Positions 32,440-41,133 of a stretch of DNA of 64,000 bases are shown piece by piece; positions within the stretch are counted from its first letter, which is position 1; every line of letters starts with the position of its first letter. This DNA is from Nitrospirota bacterium. Lineage in GTDB: Bacteria > Nitrospirota > UBA9217. Location of the stretch: NCBI GenBank assembly GCA_020052615.1, contig JAGVOT010000012.1:1-64000 (forward strand). The letters run 5' to 3'. The notes beneath the pieces are model-generated. The model searched no databases. It was not told where the DNA came from and saw only the letters and a list, made by a program, of their open reading frames with translations. Position numbers and translations under genes: made by a program.

Positions 32440-33789
32440 TCACCGGCGGGAAAAGTCCGCGATGCTCTTCAGCATATGGTCGATCATTGCATCCGACATA
32501 CCCGGATACACGCCGATCCAGAAGGTGTCACGCATGATCCGGTCGGTGTTCTCCAGTTCGCCGGCTACGCGGAATCCCGTCCCCTCCCGTCTCATCTCGT
32601 TGAAGCACGGGTGCTTGATCAGGTTGCCCGCGAAGAGCATCCGGGTCTGGATGCCGCTTCTCTCCAGATGTTCCACGATCCCGTCACGGGTAAATCCGGC
32701 GTCCTCGCGCACCGTGAGCAAGAAACCGAACCAGCTCGGGTCCGAGTCCAGCGTAGCGTCGGGAAGGATGAACCGGTCGGCGAGCGGCGCCAGTCCGTCC
32801 CGCAGGCGCTTCCAGTTACTCTTCCGTGCCGCGATGAACGCCGGCAGCTTCTCGAGTTGGGCGCACCCGATCGCCGCCTGCATGTCCGTCACCTTCAGGT
32901 TGTAGCCGAAGTGCGAATACACGTACTTGTGGTCGTACCCCTTCGGGAGCTCGCCGAACTGCTGATTGAACCGCTGCCGGCATGTGTCGTCCTTTCCCGA
33001 AGGGCACCAGCAGTCGCGGCCCCAGTCCCGGAAGGACTCAATGATGCGTTTGAGCCTGCCGTCGTTCGTATAGATCGCGCCGCCCTCACCCATGGTCATG
33101 TGATGCGGAGGATAGAAGCTCGAGGTCCCGATGTGCCCGATGGTTCCGGTGTACTTCCACGCTCCCTGATGCCGGTAACGGGAGCCGAGCGCGTCGCAGT
33201 TGTCCTCGACGAGCCAGAGGCCGTGCCGGTCGCAGAACGCCTTCACTGCGGCAAGGTCGAAGGGATTGCCGAGCGTGTGGGCGACCATCACGGCCCGGGT
33301 CCTGTCCGAGAATGCCTGTTCCAGTCGTGCTGAGTCGATATTGTAGGTGGGAAGCGTCACGTCTACGAACACCGGGACGGCGCCGTACTGGATGATCGGC
33401 GCGACCGTGGTGGGGAAGCCGGCCGCGACCGTGATCACTTCATCGCCCCGCACGATCCTTTTGTCTTCCAGCTTGGGCGAGGTCAGCGCCATGAACGCCA
33501 GCAGGTTGGCCGACGAGCCGGAGTTGACGAGCGAACAATGCTGCACACCGAGGAAACGGCCGAATTCCTTCTCGAACCGGGCCGCGAAGCGGCCGGTGGT
33601 GAGCCAGAAGTCCAACGACGCGTCGATGAGGCTCGCGATCTCCCGTTCATCGAACACCCGTCCGGCATAGGGTATCCGCTCACCGGGCCGGTACTCCCCG
33701 GTCTTCATATGCTTGAACGTGTAGTACTGGACCGCTGCGCGGATCGCCCGCTCCCGAAGTTCATTTTCCGTATCCTGAGGTCTGTCCAC
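32440..33789 (-). CDS. rfbH: CDP-6-deoxy-4-hexulose 3-dehydrase E1 (RfbH/AscC)
   Basis: The 449-residue protein has the aspartate-aminotransferase fold, but the PLP lysine is replaced by histidine ([18 protein letters not shown]229 by alignment). This is diagnostic of the PMP-dependent E1 dehydrase. Cysteines C260, C262 and C270 (CX1CX7C) plus C198 match the [2Fe-2S] ligand set. The distance C198-C260 is four residues longer than the CX57C spacing I recall for the Yersinia enzyme. It removes the C3 hydroxyl of CDP-4-keto-6-deoxyglucose, needing an E3 reductase that I do not find in the window. GTG start with GGGGGA upstream; directly abuts rfbG. Confidence 0.93.
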   Translation of the reverse strand: MDRPQDTENELRERAIRAAVQYYTFKHMKTGEYRPGERIPYAGRVFDEREIASLIDASLDFWLTTGRFAARFEKEFGRFLGVQHCSLVNSGSSANLLAFMALTSPKLEDKRIVRGDEVITVAAGFPTTVAPIIQYGAVPVFVDVTLPTYNIDSARLEQAFSDRTRAVMVAHTLGNPFDLAAVKAFCDRHGLWLVEDNCDALGSRYRHQGAWKYTGTIGHIGTSSFYPPHHMTMGEGGAIYTNDGRLKRIIESFRDWGRDCWCPSGKDDTCRQRFNQQFGELPKGYDHKYVYSHFGYNLKVTDMQAAIGCAQLEKLPAFIAARKSNWKRLRDGLAPLADRFILPDATLDSDPSWFGFLLTVREDAGFTRDGIVEHLERSGIQTRMLFAGNLIKHPCFNEMRREGTGFRVAGELENTDRIMRDTFWIGVYPGMSDAMIDHMLKSIADFSRR

Positions 33790-34875
33790 CTATCCCCCGC
33801 TTTTCCGTTCCTCGTGTTCCGCGATCTGCGCCAGGCAGGCACTGCGGACGTCCTTCCCCTGCCGGTAGGCCATCGTCCATGCGACGATGCTGTCCAGCGC
33901 CTTGTCCAGGTCCCAGCGGGGCCGCCAAGGGAGCCTCGATCGTGCCTTGGAACAGTCCAGTTTCAGGTAATGGGCCTCATGGGGATGCGTTCCGGGGTCC
34001 ACCGTCCAGGACGCCCCGGCACCCCATTTCTCGCACAGGTTCCTGACCAGCCATTCCACCGGCTTCGCATCGGCATCATCGGGACCGAAGTTCCATGCCT
34101 CGGAAAATTGCGTCCCTGATTCATATAAGCGCTGTGCGAGGAGCAGGTATCCCGAAAGCGGTTCCAGGACGTGCTGCCACGGCCGGACCGCATGCGGATT
34201 CCTGACGCGGACCGTTTCCCGCCGGAGGATCGCGCGGATACAGTCCGGGACGATCCGGTCTGCCGCCCAGTCCCCGCCGCCGATGACGTTCCCCGCGCGC
34301 GCCGAGGCGATGCCCACGCCGTGCTCTGCATACGCTTCCGGGTTGAAGAAAGAGCTCCGGTAGGCTGCGGTGACCAGTTCGGAGCAGGCTTTGCTGTTCG
34401 AATAGGGATCGTAGCCGCCCAACGGCTCATTCTCCCGGTAGCCCCAGATCCATTCACGGTTCTCGTAGCACTTGTCGGTCGTCACGTTGATGACCGCTTT
34501 CACAGACCGGCAGTTCCGGACGGCTTCCAAAAGATGCACCGTGCCCATGACATTGATGGTGTAGGTCTCCGCCGGCACCCGGTAGGAGTCCCGGACCAGC
34601 GGCTGGGCAGCCATATGGATGACGATCTCGGGATCGGCTTTCTTGAGAGCCCCGGTAAGCGCCTCATGGTCCCGCACGTCGGCGATGATGGAGTGGACCA
34701 CATCCTTGACCGCGGCGAGCGCGAACAGGCTGGGGTCCGAGGGAGGATCAAGCGCATAGCCGTGGACCGTGGCTCCGAGAGCGTTCAGCCACAGCGAAAG
34801 CCATGAGCCTTTAAATCCGGTGTGGCCGGTCAGAAAGACCCGCCTGCCCTTCCAGAAGGCATGCTCGATCGTCAT
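33790..34875 (-). CDS. rfbG: CDP-glucose 4,6-dehydratase
   Basis: The start is ATG 34875 (MTIEHAFWKGRRVFLTG); the track's 54 extra residues overlap rfbF and are rejected. The 361-residue SDR shows TGHTGFKGSWLSLWL (NAD loop), VIHMAAQPLVRDSY, the catalytic TTDKCYEN and YSNSKACSE (YxxxK), and RAGNVIGGGDWAADRIVPD with RPWQHVLEP, all typical of RfbG. It makes CDP-4-keto-6-deoxyglucose from CDP-glucose. It lies 5 nt after rfbF and abuts rfbH. Confidence 0.95.
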   Translation of the reverse strand: MTIEHAFWKGRRVFLTGHTGFKGSWLSLWLNALGATVHGYALDPPSDPSLFALAAVKDVVHSIIADVRDHEALTGALKKADPEIVIHMAAQPLVRDSYRVPAETYTINVMGTVHLLEAVRNCRSVKAVINVTTDKCYENREWIWGYRENEPLGGYDPYSNSKACSELVTAAYRSSFFNPEAYAEHGVGIASARAGNVIGGGDWAADRIVPDCIRAILRRETVRVRNPHAVRPWQHVLEPLSGYLLLAQRLYESGTQFSEAWNFGPDDADAKPVEWLVRNLCEKWGAGASWTVDPGTHPHEAHYLKLDCSKARSRLPWRPRWDLDKALDSIVAWTMAYRQGKDVRSACLAQIAEHEERKSGG

Positions 34876-34880
34876 CGTTC

Positions 34881-35654
34881 CTATTCCCAGACCTTCCAGG
34901 GGGCCTTGCCCGCGTTCCACAGGTCTTCCAGGTGCTTCTTGTCCCGAAGCGTGTCCATGGGCTGCCAGAACCCCGCATGCGTGTGCGCCACCAACTGGCC
35001 GTTCTTCGCAAGATTTTCCAGGGGTTCTTTCTCCCAAACGGTCTCATCCGATGCGATGTACGTGAAAACACCCGGTTCCAGGACAAAGAACCCGCCGTTG
35101 ATCCAGGCGCCGTCTCCCCTCGGTTTTTCCTGGAACGACAGGACGTTGCCGCCGGGGCCCAGGTGCAACGCTCCGAACCTGCCTGAGGGCTGGACCGAGG
35201 TAACGGTGGCCAGCTTCTTTTTCGAACGGTGCAGGTCGAGCAGCGCCCGCAGGTCCACGTTCCCCACCCCATCGCCGTAAGTGAGCAGGAAGGTATCGTC
35301 TCCCACGTAGTTCTGTACGCGCTTGATCCTTCCTCCGGTCATCGTGTTAAGCCCGGTGTCCACGAGAGTGATCTTCCAGGGTTCCGCCTTTGACTGATGG
35401 ATCTCCAGGGCGTTCTTCTGGAGGTCGATGGTCACGTCGGACTGGTGCAGGAAGTAATTGGCGAAATACTCTTTGATCACGTATCCCTTGTATCCCAGGC
35501 AGATGATGAAATCATTGAACCCATACTGGGAATAGATCTTCATGATGTGCCACAGGATCGGCTTGCCCCCAATCTCCACCATGGGTTTGGGTTTGATGTC
35601 GGTCTCTTCGCTCAGGCGCGTTCCCAGTCCGCCTGCGAGTATCACGATTTTCAT
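34881..35654 (-). CDS. rfbF: Glucose-1-phosphate cytidylyltransferase
   Basis: The start is ATG 35654 (MKIVILAGGLGTRLSEET). The ORF track runs far upstream through antisense of wbaP, which is a shadow. The 257-residue enzyme has the nucleotidyltransferase motif GGLGTRLSEETDIKPKPMVEIGG, LTYGDGVGN (metal site) and INGGFFVLEPGV. It produces CDP-glucose and commits it to the dideoxyhexose branch. It is the first gene of glycan module A, about 105 nt downstream of a consensus promoter. Confidence 0.95.
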   Translation of the reverse strand: MKIVILAGGLGTRLSEETDIKPKPMVEIGGKPILWHIMKIYSQYGFNDFIICLGYKGYVIKEYFANYFLHQSDVTIDLQKNALEIHQSKAEPWKITLVDTGLNTMTGGRIKRVQNYVGDDTFLLTYGDGVGNVDLRALLDLHRSKKKLATVTSVQPSGRFGALHLGPGGNVLSFQEKPRGDGAWINGGFFVLEPGVFTYIASDETVWEKEPLENLAKNGQLVAHTHAGFWQPMDTLRDKKHLEDLWNAGKAPWKVWE

Positions 35655-35767
35655 GGATGTCCTTTCTGGAGAGGATGGGGCCGACCTTGGCGCCGGGCAG
35701 CAGATCGGGCGGACGGCGCCGTTCCCGGCAGCTGTTCCCCGCAGGTGATGGCACCTATAAGTTACTA

Positions 35768-35796
35768 ATAATACTACATTATTGCGATCGTGTAAA
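35768..35796 (-). promoter_or_regulatory. Promoter of glycan module A (rfbF operon)
   Basis: Minus-strand TTTACA (35791-35796), 17 nt, TATTAT (35768-35773). It lies in the 225-nt divergent gap between rfbF and wbaP, in an AT-rich patch. I could not find an equally good plus-strand promoter for wbaP, and no JUMPstart-like element is visible. Confidence 0.65.
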
Positions 35797-35879
35797 GATT
35801 TATTTGCCTTGCATTTTCCCCGGTTTTGTACTATCTTTTTTACGCGTTGCATCAGGTTCCGCGCGCGCAAAGGACCATC

Positions 35880-37328
35880 GTGAACAATACGCTCAAGAAC
35901 ATCATCAGGATCGTTTCCCTGCTTGTCATCGACCTGCTGGCCTTCTATGGTTCCCTGAGCATGGCGTACTACACCCGGAAACTGCTGAACGTCTTCTCTC
36001 CGAACCTGATTGCGCTCGATCGCTCCTTCGCCTACTTTCTGAACATCTGGTGGATCCCCCAGATCTTCATTGCCTTCCTCGCCTATGACCGCTTGTATAA
36101 CAAGAAGCTTCCGTTCTGGGACGAGACCAAGGTCCTGATCCAGGCCGTGACCGCCTCCACGATCGCGATACTCGCCGTCATCACTCTCGGCAATATGACC
36201 GGACAAGTCTCGCGGTTGACCATGCTGTTCCTCTGGGGATACGGTCTTCTCCTGTTCCCGCTCCTGCGTCTGTTCGGAAAGCGGATACTGTTCACCGCGA
36301 GCATCGGGAAGGAGAATGTGATCATTATCGGCGCCGGAACGGCCGGGATCGCGGCGGCGAACGGCTTGCGTTCCGAGACTCACTTGGGGTATAACCTCAT
36401 CGGTTTTCTGGACGATGCAGAGGACAAGATCGGCACGGAGATCGATATCCGCGGGAAACAGTACAAGGTCTTTGGCAAAACGAACAAGTTCGGCAGGTTC
36501 GTCAGCATGCTCAACATATCCACCATCATCATTGCCATACCTTCGCTGCCGGTGGACAAGCTCACGGAACTCACCAATAACATCCAGAAGCATACCAAGA
36601 ACATCCTGCTGATCCCGGACCTTAAGGGAATCGCGCTCACCAACACGGAGCTCTACCATCTCTTTGATCAGCAGCTTTTTCTCCTGAAGATCAACAACAA
36701 CCTGAAATCGCCGTATAATCGCTTCATTAAAAGGACCTTCGACCTTGCATGCTCCTTCGTGTTCCTGGTCCCGCTCCTTTGTCTCCTCGGGCTCCTCGGA
36801 CTGCTGATCAAGTTCGATTCTCCGGGCCCGGTCTTTTACCGCCACATGAGGATCGGCCGGGGCGGAAGGCCATTCGGCGTGTACAAGTTCAGGAGCATGT
36901 ACCGGGACTCGGCGAAACGGCTTGCCACGATCCTCCGGACCGATCCCGATGCCCTGCGGGAGTGGGACCTTTCGTTTAAGCTCAAGAACGATCCCAGGAT
37001 AACGCCGATGGGCGCGTTTCTCAGGAGGACATCGCTCGACGAGCTGCCGCAGATTATCAACGTTCTGCGGGGAGAGATGAGCCTGGTCGGGCCGCGTCCG
37101 GTGGTCGATGAAGAGATCACGAAATATTATGGAGCGTACGCCGAGTACTACTTCCTGGTTCGTCCCGGCATCACCGGATTGTGGCAGGTCAGCGGACGGA
37201 ATGATGTGAATTACGACATGCGGGTCAGGCTCGATTCGTGGTACGTCCTCAACTGGTCCCTCTGGCTTGATCTCCTGATGCTGTTCAAGACCGTCCGGGC
37301 GGTCCTGAAAAAAGAAGGTGCCTATTGA
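35880..37328 (+). CDS. WbaP-type undecaprenyl-phosphate hexose-1-phosphate transferase
   Basis: I choose GTG 35880 because AAAGGA lies 5 nt upstream; the track's TTG at 35826 has none. The 482-residue protein has four to five N-terminal membrane helices and a central Rossmann-like domain (NVIIIGAGTAGIAAANGL). A C-terminal polyprenyl-phosphate phosphosugar transferase domain follows (KRTFDLACSFVFLVPLL, VYKFRSMY, SLDELPQIINVLRGEMSLVGPRP, RPGITGLWQVSGRN). It loads the first sugar phosphate (often galactose or glucose) onto undecaprenyl phosphate, starting repeat-unit synthesis. It is divergent from module A, and a dead galE follows. Confidence 0.9.
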   Translation: MNNTLKNIIRIVSLLVIDLLAFYGSLSMAYYTRKLLNVFSPNLIALDRSFAYFLNIWWIPQIFIAFLAYDRLYNKKLPFWDETKVLIQAVTASTIAILAVITLGNMTGQVSRLTMLFLWGYGLLLFPLLRLFGKRILFTASIGKENVIIIGAGTAGIAAANGLRSETHLGYNLIGFLDDAEDKIGTEIDIRGKQYKVFGKTNKFGRFVSMLNISTIIIAIPSLPVDKLTELTNNIQKHTKNILLIPDLKGIALTNTELYHLFDQQLFLLKINNNLKSPYNRFIKRTFDLACSFVFLVPLLCLLGLLGLLIKFDSPGPVFYRHMRIGRGGRPFGVYKFRSMYRDSAKRLATILRTDPDALREWDLSFKLKNDPRITPMGAFLRRTSLDELPQIINVLRGEMSLVGPRPVVDEEITKYYGAYAEYYFLVRPGITGLWQVSGRNDVNYDMRVRLDSWYVLNWSLWLDLLMLFKTVRAVLKKEGAY

Positions 37329-37370
37329 TCGGCCCAGACCGGCGGCAGGCGATGTTCAGATCGAGATGGC

Positions 37371-38261
37371 ATGAAAATTATGGTGACCGTCGTAGCCGGC
37401 CATAGCGACAGCCGCTGGTATGCGGCAGGCTGGCCGTCGGATACCTGAACGACAAGGATCTGCTCGACCGGACGATCGGCGAGTGCCGGCCAGACGCGGC
37501 CATGCACTTCACGGCGTTCATCCAGGTCGGGGAATCGGTCCGGAAGTCTCTCAAGTATTACCAGAACAACAGCGGGAATACGGTGAACCTGCTGGAAACC
37601 ATGATCCGCCACGGGGTCTCGAAATTCATCTTCTCCTCAACAGCGGCCGTCTAACGACACGTACCCATAACCGAGGACGAGCCCATCAAGCCGATCAACC
37701 CGTACGGAACGTCAAAAGCCTTTATCGAGGCGGTCCTGCGGAACTTGTCGATGTCCGGGGAGTTCCGGTATGTCGCGCTCCGCTGCTTCAACGCTGCCGG
37801 GGCAGAGCCCGTCCCCGGATCGGCGAACGCCATGACCCGGAGAACCATCTCATCCCTCTCGTCCTGAAGGCGGCCAAGGGGAACGGGAGAACATCACGGT
37901 GAACGGGATCGATTACGCTACACCCGACGGGATCTGCGTTCGGGACTATGTCCATGTTTCGGACCTTGCCGATGCTCACGTCCTGGAGTGGAAATATTTG
38001 CGCGATGGAGGGAAAAGCGACGTCTTCAACTGCGGATATGGACATGGATGTTCCGTTCGGGAATTCATCGACGAGGCGCGGACGGTGACCGGGAAGGTAT
38101 TCCGGGTAGTGGGATCGGCAAGACGGGAGGGCGACTCGCCGGTCCTGGCCGCCGAAAACTCGAAGCTGAAGTGGTCCCTGGCATGGACGCCGCAGCATGA
38201 CGACCTGTGCTCGATCATCAGGTCCGGCTGGGAATGGGAGAAGAAAGCACCGAGACGCTGA
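37371..38261 (+). pseudogene. galE: UDP-glucose 4-epimerase pseudogene
   Basis: GalE-like sequence runs through several frames. MKIMVT opens it, but the NAD loop GGAGYIG is lost. DRTIGECRPDAAMHFTAF and SKFIFSSTAAV then end at a TAA near 37652. EDEPIKPINPYGTSKAFIE and ALRCFNAAGA continue in another frame, RIGERHDPENHLIPLVLKAAKG in a third, and ITVNGIDYATPDGICVRDYVHVSDLADAH in a fourth, to the normal C-terminus (stop 38259-38261). At least four frameshifts or stops make it non-functional. UDP-galactose supply for WbaP would have to come from elsewhere. Sequencing error cannot explain this many lesions easily. Confidence 0.88.
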
Positions 38262-38280
38262 TGGAGCGACGCGCCGAAGA

Positions 38281-39432
38281 TCACTCGTTGTTCAACAGCT
38301 CCGTGATAAACAGATGAAATTGTCTAACGTACCTGTCGACATTTGAATAATAAGACGATTTGCGCACTTTGTTGAAGGACAGCCTATCCAAAAGGCCTGA
38401 TAATTCATGATCATGGCGAGGCTGATAAAAGTGTATGGCATGCTTAAATGTATCAAATTCGAACATTGGTTTTCTCTTGGTATCTTCCGCAGGTATGATC
38501 ACCTGGCAGCCCGCATAGAGGCCCTCGTAGATGGTCCTGCCGATGCATTGATACTCCTCGCCGCGGAGAATATAGTCGCTGATCGAATATATCTTGAGTA
38601 TATCCCGCTCTTCACCCCAAAAGATGATCCGTTCATCCGGTAAGGCGATCCGCCTGCAAAGGGATTCATAGTTCTTCTCCCCTCGTCCGACTATGAGCAA
38701 CCTGGCGTTATCATTCCGCAGCTTCATAAAGCTCCGGATGATAAAATCGACCCCTTTCTTATTCGTAACGCCCCCGATAATGCTGAATATCACCCTCTTC
38801 GTGAAATCCTGCTCAGGCCAGTTAAAATGGCTCTTCGCATATTCACTGAGCAGTGTCATGTCAAATGGATTGTTCAGAACGATGCTATGCGCGAACGATA
38901 CGCCCAGGAAAGGGTCTCGCGTTGCTTCATCGATAAAAATAACGCCTTTTGCATTTTTGATATTGTTCAGGGCATGTTTGCTGCTGCGATCGTAAATATC
39001 ACGCATGTGTATGACAAAAGGGTACCTGGGGGTAATAAGCGGATGCAGCACCAGTGAATTTAAGTGGATGAAATCATAATTGCCTCTATTAATATAATCA
39101 TATACTCTGCTTCTGGTGGCCCTCCACACGATCCTGTTGATGATCTTCTGGAGCGCGAGCTTCCAGGAATTCGCAGGTTTGTACTTATAGCAGAGATCGA
39201 AAGGCAGATACTGCCGGGAGATCGCGGCAATATGAGGACCGAATCTGCTGCGGATGTCCTGAATACTTGCATCTTTTCTAAACAGATTTTTCCTGACTAT
39301 GAGATCGATGTGTATGTCCGGTAAATTATTAAGGAGTAATTGAAGACTTCGTGAAGCTCCATAGTTGCTGACATCGTGTGTTATAAAAAGTCCCCGAACG
39401 TTCCGTGTCTTATCCAGTGGTTGTGGTCGCAT
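38281..39432 (-). CDS. GT4-like glycosyltransferase
   Basis: I use ATG 39432 (MRPQPLDKTRNVRGLFITHD), preceded by GGAAAG; the track starts at a TTG 15 nt upstream. The 383-residue GT-B protein has SNYGASRSLQLLL (acceptor loop), SIIGGVTNKKGVDFIIRSFMKL, LLIVGRGEKNYESL and RGEEYQCIGRTIYEGLYAGCQVIIP as the donor site, where the usual EGFG is EYQCIG. It is the last gene of module B and converges on the galE pseudogene with 19 nt between them. The gene is noticeably AT-richer than module A genes. Sugar and acceptor unknown. Confidence 0.8.
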   Translation of the reverse strand: MRPQPLDKTRNVRGLFITHDVSNYGASRSLQLLLNNLPDIHIDLIVRKNLFRKDASIQDIRSRFGPHIAAISRQYLPFDLCYKYKPANSWKLALQKIINRIVWRATRSRVYDYINRGNYDFIHLNSLVLHPLITPRYPFVIHMRDIYDRSSKHALNNIKNAKGVIFIDEATRDPFLGVSFAHSIVLNNPFDMTLLSEYAKSHFNWPEQDFTKRVIFSIIGGVTNKKGVDFIIRSFMKLRNDNARLLIVGRGEKNYESLCRRIALPDERIIFWGEERDILKIYSISDYILRGEEYQCIGRTIYEGLYAGCQVIIPAEDTKRKPMFEFDTFKHAIHFYQPRHDHELSGLLDRLSFNKVRKSSYYSNVDRYVRQFHLFITELLNNE

Positions 39433-40525
39433 TAAAGAACTTTCCAAGCGTTGTCGTCACGCTTTCAATCTCGTCGGCATCCAGATGCTCGCCTATCGGC
39501 ACGCTTATGATCTGCGCATCATAACTATTTGCTAGCATAGGATCATTCTGCTGCCCGAGATAGGCATATGCCTGTTGTTTCGGGAGTGCGATGGGATAAT
39601 GAATGCCGGTCTGAATGTGATTGTTTTGCAGATAGGTCAGCAAGATATCGCGTTTATGCGTACGGATAACATACAGGTGCCATACATGTTTTGCCCATGG
39701 AGCCTGATAAGGCAGCGTTATCTCGGCCAGGTTCGACAAATGCTGCTCGTAGTAAGCGGCGATCGTGCGGCGATGCGCAAGCCACGCATCAAGATGGCTA
39801 AGCTTTACGTCAAGGACCGCTGCCTGCAATCCGTCCAGACGGGAATTTCTTCCCTCGAATTCATGGGCGTATTTCAGCGTTCGTCCATGATTGGCGATCA
39901 TCCTGCAGCGCTTTGCCAGGTCATCGTCGTTCGTTACGATGGCTCCGGCGTCGCCAAAAGCACCGAGATTCTTTCCCGGGTAGAAGCTGAACGACCCGAT
40001 ATCCCCGATTGCCCCCACGCGGCGCCCCTTGAATTCAGCACCGTGTGCCTGCGCGCAGTCCTCAATAATGAAGAGGTTGCTCCGCCGGGCGAGGGAAAGG
40101 ATCGCGTCCATGTCGCACGGATGACCGTACAGATGGACCGCCATGATCGCGCGTGTTCGCTGCGTTATGCGACGAGCGGCATCTTCCGGAGATAGCGTAT
40201 AGGTGCGCGGGTCGCAATCACAAAAGACAACACGATGGCCGGACCGCGTTACTGCCTCGCTGGATGCGATGAAGGTATTTGCCGGGACGAGGACCTCGCT
40301 CCCGGGGGGCATCGCCAGGGCCTCGATCGCGATCTCCAATGCGTCGGTCCCGTTCGCGACGCCGATGCAGTGCCGTACCTGCTGATAGGCCGCAAAGTGC
40401 TCTTCGAACTTCGTCACATAGGTCCCGCCGATAAATGCGCTATCCTGTATGACCGATTGTATCGCGCGATCGATGTCGGTCTTTATGCTTCGATATTGTT
40501 TTTCGAGGTCAAGAAATTTAATCAT
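39410..40525 (-). CDS. DegT/DnrJ/EryC1/StrS sugar aminotransferase (3-amino-sugar type)
   Basis: The 371-residue PLP enzyme begins MIKFLDLEKQYRSIKTDID. It has GVANGTDALEIAIEAL (phosphate-binding), IIEDCAQAHGA and the Schiff-base lysine in SFSFYPGKNLGAFGDAGAI, so it is a true transaminase unlike RfbH. GIHYPIALPKQQAY is typical of WbpE/FdtB/QdtB relatives, which aminate 3-keto sugars. Directly upstream are an acyltransferase and a Gfo/Idh dehydrogenase, giving a WbpB-WbpD-WbpE-like trio for a 3-acetamido sugar. It overlaps the GT4 gene by 23 nt. The exact nucleotide sugar is not determined. Confidence 0.85.
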   Translation of the reverse strand: MIKFLDLEKQYRSIKTDIDRAIQSVIQDSAFIGGTYVTKFEEHFAAYQQVRHCIGVANGTDALEIAIEALAMPPGSEVLVPANTFIASSEAVTRSGHRVVFCDCDPRTYTLSPEDAARRITQRTRAIMAVHLYGHPCDMDAILSLARRSNLFIIEDCAQAHGAEFKGRRVGAIGDIGSFSFYPGKNLGAFGDAGAIVTNDDDLAKRCRMIANHGRTLKYAHEFEGRNSRLDGLQAAVLDVKLSHLDAWLAHRRTIAAYYEQHLSNLAEITLPYQAPWAKHVWHLYVIRTHKRDILLTYLQNNHIQTGIHYPIALPKQQAYAYLGQQNDPMLANSYDAQIISVPIGEHLDADEIESVTTTLGKFFNATTTTG

Positions 40526-40533
40526 AGGGAGCG

Positions 40534-41133
40534 TTAATAATCGATCTTTCTGATAAATACAGCGGGATTGCCTGCAACAATCTGGTTTTCCTGCACGTCG
40601 TCAGTGACGACGCTTCCTGCTCCTACCAGCGAGTTTTTGCCGACGATTACTCCCGGAAGTATGGTGGAATTCGCACCGATCTTCGCGAACTCGTCAATGA
40701 CCACGCCTTGAAGGAGCTCCTTCACGCGCGGTGATCGAGGGTATTTAGCGTTGGTCAGAACGACATTGGGGCCGATCCAGCAGTTCTTTTTTAATACGCT
40801 GTACTCCGGGATGAACGTCTGAGAGTGTATCCTGACGTCGTTTTCAATGATGATATGATGCTCCAATACGCTCAGGGTGCCGATGCTGACATTGTCGCCT
40901 ATGCTGTTCAGCTCTCGGATATTCGCTTTGTTGCCGGTTTGAAAATCAGCTCCGATCTTGTTGCCGGCGTAGATGACCGTATGCGATCGGATGACCGCGT
41001 TATCTCCGATAATGGTCTCTTCGTCCGTTTGGCCTGTGAACGGAGCTCCAATCACGCAGAAATCCTCTATTATGACATTGTTCCCGAGCTTTACGTGAGG
41101 ATAGAGTCTGGCTGTTTCCGCGATCCTGTTCAT
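40534..41133 (-). CDS. Left-handed beta-helix sugar N-acyltransferase
   Basis: The 199-residue protein is built of hexapeptide repeats ([LIV]-G-x4), for example LGNNVIIEDFCVIG, NKIGADFQTGNKANI, IGDNVSIGTLSVL and IGANSTILPGVIVGKNSLVGAGSVV. This forms a left-handed beta-helix with a trimer-type C-terminus ending FIRKIDY. The family transfers acetyl (or related acyl) groups from CoA to amino sugars. Placed between a sugar dehydrogenase (ATGA overlap) and an aminotransferase (8 nt), N-acetylation of the new 3-amino group is the best reading (WbpD-like role). Confidence 0.83.
   Translation of the reverse strand: MNRIAETARLYPHVKLGNNVIIEDFCVIGAPFTGQTDEETIIGDNAVIRSHTVIYAGNKIGADFQTGNKANIRELNSIGDNVSIGTLSVLEHHIIIENDVRIHSQTFIPEYSVLKKNCWIGPNVVLTNAKYPRSPRVKELLQGVVIDEFAKIGANSTILPGVIVGKNSLVGAGSVVTDDVQENQIVAGNPAVFIRKIDY

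Noticed and set aside
34881-36845. 654-aa minus-strand ORF joining rfbF to sequence antisense to wbaP
   Set aside because: Only the last 257 residues are RfbF. The N-terminal 397 are antisense to wbaP and the divergent promoter region, and an ATG at 35654 starts the real gene.
39410-40525. Aminotransferase as a second RfbH-type dehydrase
   Set aside because: The PLP lysine is intact (PGKNLG) and the iron-sulfur cysteine motif is missing, so it is a transaminase.
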